Origin: Curtobacterium guangdongense | GTDB taxonomy: Bacteria > Actinomycetota > Actinomycetes > Actinomycetales > Microbacteriaceae | Assembly: GCF_049341845.1 (NCBI RefSeq) | Contig: NZ_JBMPIT010000002.1 | Coordinates: 62,001-126,000 of the forward strand | Length of the DNA: 64,000 bases | Direction of reading: 5' to 3' | Part shown: positions 43,122 through 50,405 of the stretch, piece after piece | Numbering within the stretch: position 1 is the first letter of the stretch | Layout of the letters: each line of letters opens with the position of its first letter | Notes under the pieces: model-generated | The model's input: the letters and a program-made list of their open reading frames with translations, nothing else | The model's database searches: none | What the model was told of the DNA's origin: nothing | Position numbers and translations under genes: made by a program

Positions 43122-43399
43122 GAGGATGCCTCCTTGCGTCTGTGATGCAGCAGACCCGGCCTCGGGCACACGCGTGCACGTGCGCTCCACGACGCGGAAC
43201 GCATGCCTGGCCAGCAGTAGAAGCAGTCGGGACGAGGTCGGCCCGCATGCCACCACCGATGACCAGCTTCGTGCCGGTCTGCGTGCGATGTTGTGTGTCG
43301 TCACGGGAAACGGTCCCCGGACGCCTCGACTTTAGCAGTCGGCGGTGAATCGACGGCGAGGCTCGTGGCGAACGGGCGTGTCCCCGATAGCCTGCGTCC

Positions 43400-44563
43400 A
43401 TGCGTCGATCCCCTGCCAGACGCGTACTCGTCGCGGCCGCCGTGGTCGTCGGTGCGCTCGTCGCCCCTGTCGTGACCGCTGCCCCTGCGAGCGCGACGGA
43501 CTACCCGACCTGGCAGGACGTGCAGAACGCGAAGGGGAACGCGGACGCCAAGGCGGCCGAGGTCGAGAAGGTCCAGGCGGCGCTGCAGTCCGCCCAGGCC
43601 GACGCCGCTGCCAAGTCGCAGACCGCGCTCGACGCGTCCGCGAAGGCGACGAAGGCCGAGGCGGACCTGAGTGAAGCCACCCAGACCGCCACGAGCCTCC
43701 AGTCCCAGGCCGACGAGGCGTCGGCGACCGCGACGCGCGCGCAGACGCGGGCGGGCCAGCTCGCCGCGAACCTGTACCGCGACGGTTCCACGAACCAGAT
43801 GACGACGCGCATCGCGACCGCGAAGAACCCGGACCAGCTGCTCTACCAGCTCGGCGCGATGGACCAACTGTCGAGCACGTGGGCCGGCGTGATGGACGAG
43901 GCATCGGTCGCGGCGAAGACCGCGTCGTCGCTGCACGACCAGGCGAAGCGCGCCGAGGACGAGCGCGCGTCGCTCGCACAGGCGGCCGAGGAACGTTCCG
44001 CAGCGGCGAAGACCGCCGAGCAGAAGGCGGACGCCGCCGTCGCCTCCACGAAGCACCACAGCAACGAGCTCTACGCGCAGCTCGCATCGCTGAACGACAC
44101 GACCGCCGCCGTCGAGCAGCAGTACGAGGTCGGCCAGGCCGTCGCCGCCCAGGCAGCGGCGCAGGCGGCCGCAGCGCAGGCCGCCGCCGAGGCCGCGGCC
44201 AGCACCCCGTCGTCCGGCACCTCGTATCCGAGCACCGCCGGCGTGACGGTCGATCCCGCGGCCGCGAAGGCCTACGCCAGGAGCGTCCTCGGCAACTACG
44301 GCTGGGGCGACGACCAGTACGGCTGCCTCGTCTCCCTGTGGACGCAGGAGTCCGGTTGGCGTGCGAACGCCCTGAACTCGTCGAGCGGCGCGTACGGCAT
44401 CCCGCAGGCGCTTCCGGCATCGAAGCTCGGTGCCGCCGGTGCCGACTGGCGGACGAACCAGAACACACAGATCAACTGGGGTCTGGCGTACATCAAGTCG
44501 AGCTACGGCACCCCGTGCGGTGCGTGGAACCACGAGATGAGCGTCAACCCGCACTGGTACTGA
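43400..44563 (+). CDS. Secreted coiled-coil protein with transglycosylase-like C-terminus
   Basis: The 387-residue protein has a signal peptide (VLVAAAVVVGALVAPVVTAAPASA, cut near 32) and a long Ala/Lys/Glu-rich coiled-coil (~residues 40-270). The C-terminal domain reads CLVSLWTQESGWRANALN and GAYGIPQALPASK, which fits a lytic transglycosylase-like fold seen in aggregation-promoting-factor and resuscitation-type proteins; the Glu in TQESGW would be catalytic. It likely trims peptidoglycan outside the cell. Its 3' end overlaps the convergent ferredoxin gene by 20 bp. Confidence 0.87.
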   Translation: MRRSPARRVLVAAAVVVGALVAPVVTAAPASATDYPTWQDVQNAKGNADAKAAEVEKVQAALQSAQADAAAKSQTALDASAKATKAEADLSEATQTATSLQSQADEASATATRAQTRAGQLAANLYRDGSTNQMTTRIATAKNPDQLLYQLGAMDQLSSTWAGVMDEASVAAKTASSLHDQAKRAEDERASLAQAAEERSAAAKTAEQKADAAVASTKHHSNELYAQLASLNDTTAAVEQQYEVGQAVAAQAAAQAAAAQAAAEAAASTPSSGTSYPSTAGVTVDPAAAKAYARSVLGNYGWGDDQYGCLVSLWTQESGWRANALNSSSGAYGIPQALPASKLGAAGADWRTNQNTQINWGLAYIKSSYGTPCGAWNHEMSVNPHWY

Positions 44564-44819
44564 CGACGCTCGTACTGACGAGTCGGAGCGCCTGCACCGG
44601 GCACATCGCGACGGCGTCCTGTGCCGCAGCGACGTCCGACGGGGCGAGCGGCACGTCGCGGGTCTGGCCGCCGTCACGGACGAGCGGGAAGCCCCACTCG
44701 TCGCGGTCCAACCGCTCGGCGAGGAGCTCCGTGCAGAGCCCGCGCCCACGGCATCGGGTCCAGTCCACGTGCAGCGCGGTCGTGCCCACGCGGGGGCTCG
44801 CCCCGGCACGGCCGTTCAT
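44544..44819 (-). CDS. Small ferredoxin, probably [3Fe-4S] type
   Basis: The 91-residue protein has the cysteine pattern VDWTRCRGRGLC (C-x5-C) and MCPVQA (C-P) of actinobacterial 3Fe-4S ferredoxins that lack one ligand of a 4Fe-4S cluster. It overlaps the NuoF-like gene by 4 nt and is the last gene of the redox cassette. It may carry electrons between the NuoF-like subunit and other partners, or act with a P450-type enzyme outside the window. Confidence 0.85.
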   Translation of the reverse strand: MNGRAGASPRVGTTALHVDWTRCRGRGLCTELLAERLDRDEWGFPLVRDGGQTRDVPLAPSDVAAAQDAVAMCPVQALRLVSTSVVSTSAG

Positions 44820-46069
44820 CGTCGCACCGCGCAGGTCCCGCCGAGGTGTGCCTGCACGTCATCGCGGAACACACTGAGCGCACTCCGCACCATCCGTGCG
44901 ACACCGTCCGGGTGGTGACACGCACCCCGCCCGTCGACGAGCCCGGTCAGGCGACGCACCTCCCCCTCCAGGTCCGCTCCGCGACGGCCGACGGCCAGCG
45001 CCCCGAGCACGTCGGCGAGGCGCGGCAGCCCGTTCACGCACGGCCCGCACCGTCCCGCAGACGCCCCGGCGAGCGCCGCCGCGATCCTGGCCGCCGCCGA
45101 GACCGGGCACGTCGCGTCATCGAGCACCGCCACCACGCCGGCACCCGGCGCGGCACCCCACGGCCCCAGTCCGTCCGCATCGAGCGTCGCGTCGAGCGCG
45201 GCCGCCGGAACCCACGTCCCGCCCCATCCGCCGACCAGCACGGCTCGCGTCCGCGCGGGGTCGGGGATCGCCCTGGAGGCCCGGATCACCTCCCCGAGCA
45301 CCGTCCCACCCGCCACCTCGAGCACCACCGCCGTGGCCGGGTCGCGGACGTCGCTGACGGTCACGAGACGGGTCCCGGGTGCCGACGCGGTCCCGATCGA
45401 GCGGTTCCACGCCGCGCCCCACCGTGCGACGAGCCCGGCCTGCGCGAGGGTCTCGACGTTCGAGACGATCGTCGGGCGTCCGCTCGGGCCGCGTTCGGCG
45501 AGCCGGACGACCCGGTCGGTCGGCTTCCCCGGACCGCCGGCGACGGCGGACGCGAGCGCTGCGGCCTCGCCCGACACGAACGACGTGTGCGGGAGGACCC
45601 GGAGCGTGATCGCGACTGCGTCGTGCCGCTCGGCGAGTGCTCGCTGCACGACGTCGGCGTTCGCCGCGCCGGTCGCCAGGACCGCGTCGGTCGCCTCCAC
45701 GGCGAGCGCCGCGACGACGAGTCCGTCCAGCACGAGGTGCGGGCTCGTCGCGAGCAGGACGGCGTCCTTCCGGCTCGCGGGCTCACCCTCGGCGGCGTTC
45801 CCGATCACGAGGGGTGTGCGCCTGCGCGAGTGGACCGAGGCCGCCGTCTCGGTGCGCGCGGCGGCGACGCTCGCAGCGAGCTTGCGCGCGAGCGGGAACC
45901 CGGCTCCGCCGCGGCCGTCGATGCCGGCGAGCCCGAGCTCGTCGATGATCCCCGTGCGCACGGACGGCATCGGGCCGTGCGTCCGTACGTGGTCGGCGAG
46001 TGCGGGGCCCGGCGCTGCGAGGAGCCTCCGGACGCCGAGTGGTGGAGCGATCGCGGTGGTGGTCGTCAT
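44816..46069 (-). CDS. NuoF-like NADH dehydrogenase flavoprotein subunit
   Basis: The 417-residue protein resembles NuoF/HoxF: GIDGRGGAGFPLARKLAA (FMN/NADH loop, residues ~48-65), VIGNAAEGEPASRKDAVLL, an SLBB-like segment, and a C-terminal Fe-S region GRCGPCVNGLPRLADVL...GACHHPDG. NuoF uses the pattern C-x2-C-x2-C plus one distal Cys; here the first Cys is replaced by Ala, leaving three ligands. It probably oxidises NADH and passes electrons to the cytochrome b-like protein next to it. Start ATG 46069 overlaps the next gene (ATGA). Confidence 0.85.
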   Translation of the reverse strand: MTTTTAIAPPLGVRRLLAAPGPALADHVRTHGPMPSVRTGIIDELGLAGIDGRGGAGFPLARKLAASVAAARTETAASVHSRRRTPLVIGNAAEGEPASRKDAVLLATSPHLVLDGLVVAALAVEATDAVLATGAANADVVQRALAERHDAVAITLRVLPHTSFVSGEAAALASAVAGGPGKPTDRVVRLAERGPSGRPTIVSNVETLAQAGLVARWGAAWNRSIGTASAPGTRLVTVSDVRDPATAVVLEVAGGTVLGEVIRASRAIPDPARTRAVLVGGWGGTWVPAAALDATLDADGLGPWGAAPGAGVVAVLDDATCPVSAAARIAAALAGASAGRCGPCVNGLPRLADVLGALAVGRRGADLEGEVRRLTGLVDGRGACHHPDGVARMVRSALSVFRDDVQAHLGGTCAVRR

Positions 46070-46629
46070 GGTCGGGCCGTCCTCTCGAGGTGGAGCGTGC
46101 GGTGTTCGGTGACCCGGTCGGAGCAGCGCCACACGACGGCGGCACCGACCGCAGCGGCACAGACCCCGGCGACGACCAGGAACCACGCCGAGGTCCCGTC
46201 CGTCCCGGTGCCGATCGCGTGTGCCATCGCCACCGGCCACATCGCGTACGCCGTCCAGTGCACGACGCGGAACACCCGCGGGCCGATCACCCGCCGGAGC
46301 AACGCGGTGACGACGAGGACGACGAGCAGGTCCACCGCGAGCGTCCCGAGCCCGAGCCAGAGCCAGCGGTAGGTGCCGACGAACGGAACGACCGTGTCGA
46401 CCAGCCGCAGTTCGGCCTCGGTGTCGAGGAGCAGCGTCACCACGTGCACGACGACGAAGAGCGTCGCGGCGAGGGCGACGTCCCGGTGCACGAGCTGGAC
46501 GGCGAAGCGCGGGAGGCCCCGGAGCGGACGGCCGCCACGCGTGACGATGCCGAGCACGACCGTCAGGGAGAGCAGCACGACGGCCGCCACACCCATCCCC
46601 CGCCCGAGGACCCACAGCGCGGTGTCCAT
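46066..46629 (-). CDS. Ferric-reductase-like transmembrane cytochrome b
   Basis: The 187-residue membrane protein has about five hydrophobic helices and two His pairs with heme spacing: VHRDVALAATLFVVVH (His 14 apart) and VHWTAYAMWPVAMAH (His 13 apart). This supports two b-type hemes, as in FRD/NOX-like domains. There is no NAD or FAD domain, so electrons must come from the NuoF-like and ferredoxin subunits. It overlaps apbE by 1 nt (TGATG). Confidence 0.83.
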   Translation of the reverse strand: MDTALWVLGRGMGVAAVVLLSLTVVLGIVTRGGRPLRGLPRFAVQLVHRDVALAATLFVVVHVVTLLLDTEAELRLVDTVVPFVGTYRWLWLGLGTLAVDLLVVLVVTALLRRVIGPRVFRVVHWTAYAMWPVAMAHAIGTGTDGTSAWFLVVAGVCAAAVGAAVVWRCSDRVTEHRTLHLERTARP

Positions 46630-47555
46630 CAGGCGACCAGCCGTTCTTCCGGCCATCCCCCGAGGCGCACGACGTCCCCGTCCGCCCCCACCAGTCTCGC
46701 TGCGATGCCGTGCGCGCGGAGCATCGCGGGAGCACGGTGACCGCGGACGACCGCTGCGGTGGTCAACGTGTTCGCGAGGACGCACGACGGCGCGACGACC
46801 GTCACGCTCCGCCAGACCGGGTCAGCCGGCAGCCCCCACCGCGGGTCCAGGATGTGGTGCCGTGCGTTCCCGTCCTGCTCCCATCGGCGCTTCTGGGTGC
46901 TCGACGTGGCGATCGACCACCCGGGCGACAGGGTGACCCGGTCGGACGGGTCGTCGTCGAGGTCCTGCACCAGCACCTGCCATCCGCCGTGCGGCTCCGG
47001 GCCAGCGGTGGCGACGTCCCCGCCGAGGGAGACGAGCACGCCGATGCCGAACCGGGCGGTGACGCTCGCGGCCGCCATGTCGGCGGCCGCGGCCTTCGCG
47101 GTGGCGCCGAGGTCGAGGACCACCCCGTGCGGGACCCGGAGGAAGGTGCCGGAGAGCAGGACCCGCTTCCAGGCGGGTCGCCCGTCGAGCGCCGCGGCGA
47201 GCTCCGTCGGGGTGTCGGTCGGCGGGGCTTCGGCGAAGGCTGCGTCGTACCCGAGTGCGATCATGCGCGCCCCGAGCGTCGGGTCGACGTCGCCGTCCGT
47301 GGTCTCGGCGGCGTCGAGCGCCTGGTGGACGAGACTCGCGAGCAGGGGGGAGACGACGGCGCCGCGTTCGAGTTCCGCGGCACGGGAGCGCACCTCGGAG
47401 TCGGGGCGGAAGCGGCTGCACGCGTCGTCGACGGCGGCGAGGACCTCGCGCACGCACGACTCCGCTGCGGCGAGGTGACGGCGGTCGCGGTGGTCGAGCA
47501 CGACCCGGGCGGTCGTGCTCCAGACGTCCCACGTGGTGGCGGCGCGCACGGTCAC
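46629..47555 (-). CDS. apbE: FAD:protein FMN transferase ApbE
   Basis: ApbE covalently attaches FMN to Ser/Thr residues of partner proteins. The 308-residue protein has DACSRFRPDSEVR, VVLDLGATAKAAAADMAA, VLVSLGGDVATAG and HHILDPRWGLP, the standard ApbE blocks. It has no signal peptide or lipobox that I can see, unlike many exported ApbE proteins. It is translationally linked to the cytochrome (1-nt overlap) and to the small upstream protein (4-nt overlap). No FMN-binding-domain partner is in the cassette. Confidence 0.92.
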   Translation of the reverse strand: MTVRAATTWDVWSTTARVVLDHRDRRHLAAAESCVREVLAAVDDACSRFRPDSEVRSRAAELERGAVVSPLLASLVHQALDAAETTDGDVDPTLGARMIALGYDAAFAEAPPTDTPTELAAALDGRPAWKRVLLSGTFLRVPHGVVLDLGATAKAAAADMAAASVTARFGIGVLVSLGGDVATAGPEPHGGWQVLVQDLDDDPSDRVTLSPGWSIATSSTQKRRWEQDGNARHHILDPRWGLPADPVWRSVTVVAPSCVLANTLTTAAVVRGHRAPAMLRAHGIAARLVGADGDVVRLGGWPEERLVA

Positions 47556-47833
47556 GACCCCGTCGTCGTCGCGTCGGTGCCGCCGGTGGTGCCCTGGCTG
47601 ACGCCCGTGTCGGACGACGTCCCGGTGCCGGCGGACGCCCCGGTGTCCGTGGACGTCCCGGTGTCCGTGTCCGTGGAGGTCGACGTCGACGTGCCCGTGT
47701 CACCGGTCGTCGCGGCCTCGGTGTGCCCGAGCCACAGCCCGCCGCCGGTGACCAGCGCCACCACGAGCCCGCCGGCACCGACCAGCGCGCTCGTGATCCG
47801 TGCGGACCGCTTCCCACTGTCCCTGGTGTCCAT
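47552..47833 (-). CDS. Small membrane-anchored Thr/Asp-rich protein, possible ApbE substrate
   Basis: The 93-residue protein has one membrane helix (ITSALVGAGGLVVALVTGGG, residues ~13-32) and then a ~55-residue tail of Thr, Ser, Asp and Gly with TDTG-type repeats, including TDTGASAG. ApbE targets carry a [ST]GA[ST]-like motif; TGAS here is a loose match. It is the first gene of the redox cassette and overlaps apbE by 4 nt, the place where an FMN-binding protein usually stands. It may alternatively be a simple exposed linker. No known domain. Confidence 0.7.
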   Translation of the reverse strand: MDTRDSGKRSARITSALVGAGGLVVALVTGGGLWLGHTEAATTGDTGTSTSTSTDTDTGTSTDTGASAGTGTSSDTGVSQGTTGGTDATTTGS

Positions 47834-47951
47834 CGTTCCTCCTCGCCGTCACCACGAGGCTCGCGGCCGTGACGATGAGGACACCGGGCATCAGCTGCGC
47901 CGCTCCCCGAGGAACCCTGTGGTCGACCTAAGAGCCCGGTACGGTGGACGA

Positions 47952-48461
47952 GTGGACGTCACCGTCGAGCCGCTCCGGCACGAGCACGCCGCCGCGATCG
48001 TCGCGGCAGAGGACGACGAGACGATCCGCTGGCTGAGCGGCGGCCGCAGCACGGTCGTCGGCACCGAGGCGTACGTGGACCGGCTCGCCCGCGAGGCAGC
48101 AGCCGGCGCTGGGAAACGCGCGTACGCGATCCTCGTCGACGGTGACTGCGTCGGCACCATCGACTACGACCCCGACGTGCACGACGGCCTCGACCCGGGC
48201 GACGTCAACATCGCCTACGGCATCGCCCCGTGGATGCGCGGCCGTGGCGTGACGGCGATCGCCGTCGAGCAGATCTGCGAGCGCATCCGTTCCGGAGGTG
48301 TCGGGACCCGTGCCGCGATCCGCGCCGACGTCCGCAACACCGCGTCCGCGAAGGTCGCCGAGCGCGCCGGCTTCACCTTCGTCCGCGAGTTCGCGAGCAC
48401 GACCGACACCGACGCGGAGGGTCGTCCCGTCCGGTTCCGGCTGTTCGTCCGCCCGCTCTAG
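47952..48461 (+). CDS. GNAT family N-acetyltransferase
   Basis: The 169-residue RimJ/RimL-like acetyltransferase begins at GTG 47952 (VDVTVEPLRHEHAAAIVAAE). It has NIAYGIAPWMRGRGVTAIAV as motif A and IRADVRNTASAKVAERAGFTFVREF as motif B. Substrate unknown. It ends 4 bp inside the convergent FMN reductase gene. Confidence 0.88.
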   Translation: MDVTVEPLRHEHAAAIVAAEDDETIRWLSGGRSTVVGTEAYVDRLAREAAAGAGKRAYAILVDGDCVGTIDYDPDVHDGLDPGDVNIAYGIAPWMRGRGVTAIAVEQICERIRSGGVGTRAAIRADVRNTASAKVAERAGFTFVREFASTTDTDAEGRPVRFRLFVRPL

Positions 48462-49141
48462 TGACCGAGCCCGCCGAGCAGGCTCGCGAAGTCCGGCACC
48501 TCCGGCAGGGCGTCCGCCTCCTGCGGTGACCGACGGGAGGCCCCGATCGCCCAGGCGAGGTCGGTTCCGGCCCGGCGGATGCGACCGTCCAGGGCTGCCT
48601 GGTCACCCTGGGTGCCCCAGTCGTCGGTCGCGGCGAACACCCCGGTCGGCACGACGGCCGCGCGGAGGTACGCGAACACCGGGCGCATCGCGTGCTCCAG
48701 TGCCAGGGAGTGCCGTGCCGTGCCGCCGGTCGCCCCGAGCAGGACGGGCATGTCGGCGAGGGCGTCCTTGTCCATGACGTCGAGGAAGGACTTCGCGAGG
48801 CCGCTCATGCCCGCGGTGAAGATCGGCGAGACGAAGACGAGCGCGTCGGCCTCGACGACCGCGGCGGTCGCCGCTGCCAGGGCGGGGGCCTGGAAGCCTG
48901 TGAGCATCGCGTCGGTGATCTCGTGGGCCAGCGGACGCAGGTCGACGTGCACGACGCGGGTCTCCTCCCTCGCAAGCTCGGTCGGCGTGCCCCGCACGAC
49001 GCTTCGCGTCGTCGTCGAGCGGGCCACGCCCGTCCGGTCCTGCTCGATGGCGGCGACGGCGGACGCGGCCAGGCGGTCGGCGAGCAGGCGGGTCGACGAC
49101 GGCTCGGAGAGCCCGGCGGAGACGACGGCGATGGTGGTCAT
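48458..49141 (-). CDS. NAD(P)H-dependent FMN reductase (CE1759-type)
   Basis: The 227-residue flavodoxin-fold reductase has IAVVSAGLSEPSSTRLLADRL, VFVSPIFTAGMSGLAKSFLDVMD and a long acidic C-terminal tail. Family members reduce FMN to supply monooxygenases such as LLM-type enzymes. No such oxygenase is adjacent. The start follows a region with ATGCGTTTGCAT (49160-49171), a short palindrome that could bind a MarR-type regulator. Confidence 0.87.
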   Translation of the reverse strand: MTTIAVVSAGLSEPSSTRLLADRLAASAVAAIEQDRTGVARSTTTRSVVRGTPTELAREETRVVHVDLRPLAHEITDAMLTGFQAPALAAATAAVVEADALVFVSPIFTAGMSGLAKSFLDVMDKDALADMPVLLGATGGTARHSLALEHAMRPVFAYLRAAVVPTGVFAATDDWGTQGDQAALDGRIRRAGTDLAWAIGASRRSPQEADALPEVPDFASLLGGLGH

Positions 49142-49159
49142 GGTGACTCCCGATCTTCA

Positions 49160-49171
49160 ATGCGTTTGCAT
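49160..49171. promoter_or_regulatory. Short palindrome upstream of FMN reductase
   Basis: ATGC-GTTT-GCAT lies 19-30 bp upstream of the reductase ATG (minus strand). The sequence and its spacing from the gene resemble regulator sites for MarR-type proteins, but no regulator is adjacent and the match is short. Confidence 0.3.
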
Positions 49172-49235
49172 GAACATCGTACCCAACCGAACCCGCCACG
49201 CTCCCATTCCCGCCTCGCGCCCCCTTCCGGGAGGA

Positions 49236-49296
49236 ATCGAGGGAACAGAAATCGTCGGATACTCGGCGCGCACCCGACGATTTCTGTTCCCTCGAT
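49236..49296. repeat. Palindrome sharing arms with the one at 12840
   Basis: Arms 49236-49258 and 49274-49296 are exact reverse complements around a 15-base loop. The arm TCGAGGGAACAGAAA is the same as at 12840-12866; the next bases differ by one. It lies in the 254-bp space between the FMN reductase start and the rpsO end, where I see no gene. Confidence 0.85.
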
Positions 49297-49319
49297 GCTG
49301 GGCGCCTCGGGCGCACGGA

Positions 49320-49356
49320 GAACGCCCCGGGCCTCTCGAGGAGGACCGGGGCGTTC
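49320..49356 (-). terminator. Terminator hairpin after rpsO
   Basis: GAACGCCCCGG (49320-49330) pairs with CCGGGGCGTTC (49346-49356), with a further GCCTC/GAGG pairing in the loop. It lies 40 bp past the rpsO stop on the minus strand. Confidence 0.8.
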
Positions 49357-49395
49357 GGTCAAGCGTATGTCGGTCGACGACTAGCGACGCTGACC

Positions 49396-49665
49396 TTATC
49401 GGCGCAGGCCGAGGCGCTCGATGAGCGCACGGTAGCGGGCGATGTCGACGTCGGAGAGGTAACCGAGGAGCCGGCGACGCTGACCGACCATGAGCAGCAG
49501 ACCACGACGCGAGTGGTGGTCGTGCTTGTGCTCCTTGAGGTGCTCGTTCAGGTCGTTGATACGACGCGTCAGAACGGCGACCTGGACCTCGGGGGATCCG
49601 GTGTCGCCCGGGTGGGTCGCGTACTCTTCGATGATCTCCTGCTTGACCTTCGCGTCAAGTGCCAT
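49396..49665 (-). CDS. rpsO: 30S ribosomal protein S15
   Basis: S15 binds the central domain of 16S rRNA early in 30S assembly. The 89-residue protein reads MALDAKVKQEIIEEYATHPG, then TGSPEVQVAVLTRRINDLNEHLKEHKHDHHSRRGLLL, the diagnostic S15 region. ATG 49665 is chosen. Usually pnp follows it directly; here pnp is 6.3 kb further on, with the redox cassette and the secreted transglycosylase-like gene between them. Confidence 0.97.
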   Translation of the reverse strand: MALDAKVKQEIIEEYATHPGDTGSPEVQVAVLTRRINDLNEHLKEHKHDHHSRRGLLLMVGQRRRLLGYLSDVDIARYRALIERLGLRR

Positions 49666-49767
49666 AGGTGATCCCCTTCCTGTCCGTTGCGCGGTGCCCA
49701 CACCGAATGCGTGAGCGCTCTTTGTCCGCGGCCGTTCGACGGCAACCGCACAAGACTACCAGACGGG

Positions 49768-50214
49768 CTACGCGGTCCTGGCCCGGAGTCCACGACGACG
49801 CGGGGCCGGCATCAGGCTGCGCGCGAGCCCGACGAGCGTCGCGCCGAGCAGCCCGCCCATGCCGTTCGACAGCACGTCGTGCGGGTCGGCCACGCGGTAC
49901 GGCAGCAGTGCGCCCTGCGCGATCTCGATCCCGGCGGACAGCCCGACCGCCAGCACCGCGGCGACGAACCACCAACGGCGCGGCAACCACATCGCGGCGA
50001 TCATCCCGACCGGCACGAACATGGCGATGTTCGCGAGGAACTCCGTCCGGTCGTAGGTGAGCCACGCGCCACCCGGGAGCTGCTGCGCCCAGACGATCGC
50101 GTGCGAGACGAACGACTGCTGCGCATCCGAGAACACGTGCGGGGTCAACGTCATCCGCCAGATCACGCAGGCGTAGGCCGCCGTCAGGGCGAGCAGGAGG
50201 AGTTTCCGGAGCAT
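49768..50214 (-). CDS. VanZ family membrane protein
   Basis: The 148-residue protein has four hydrophobic helices and the VanZ pattern: LLALTAAYACVIWRMTLTP, TEFLANIAMFVPVGMIAA and LSAGIEIAQGALLPYRVADPHDVLSNGMGGLLGA. The family name comes from teicoplanin resistance, but most chromosomal members have no proven role. ATG 50214 or GTG 50232 could be the start. It is divergent from the GH6 gene. Confidence 0.87.
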   Translation of the reverse strand: MLRKLLLLALTAAYACVIWRMTLTPHVFSDAQQSFVSHAIVWAQQLPGGAWLTYDRTEFLANIAMFVPVGMIAAMWLPRRWWFVAAVLAVGLSAGIEIAQGALLPYRVADPHDVLSNGMGGLLGATLVGLARSLMPAPRRRGLRARTA

Positions 50215-50248
50215 CCGGACAGTGTGGGTCACCCCGCTGCGCGAGACC

Positions 50249-50262
50249 TGGAGCGCTCCTGG
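50249..50262. promoter_or_regulatory. CebR/CelR-like palindrome upstream of GH6
   Basis: TGGAGCGCTCCTGG contains the 10-bp palindrome GGAGCGCTCC (50250-50259), the core of the TGGGAGCGCTCCCA site bound by CebR/CelR LacI-type repressors of cellulase genes in streptomycetes and Thermobifida. The outer bases differ. It lies about 150 bp upstream of the GH6 start in the divergent region. Confidence 0.6.
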
Positions 50263-50405
50263 GCGAGACCCCTGCCGATGCTGAGGGAACGCCTGCCCGT
50301 GGTGGTCAGGCGGGCCCTCGGGGTGGAAGCATGGGCACACCGGCGGATCAGGACCACCGGGGAGCAGCGCCCGACGGACAACGGTCAGACCAGGGAGGAC
50401 CGCCG

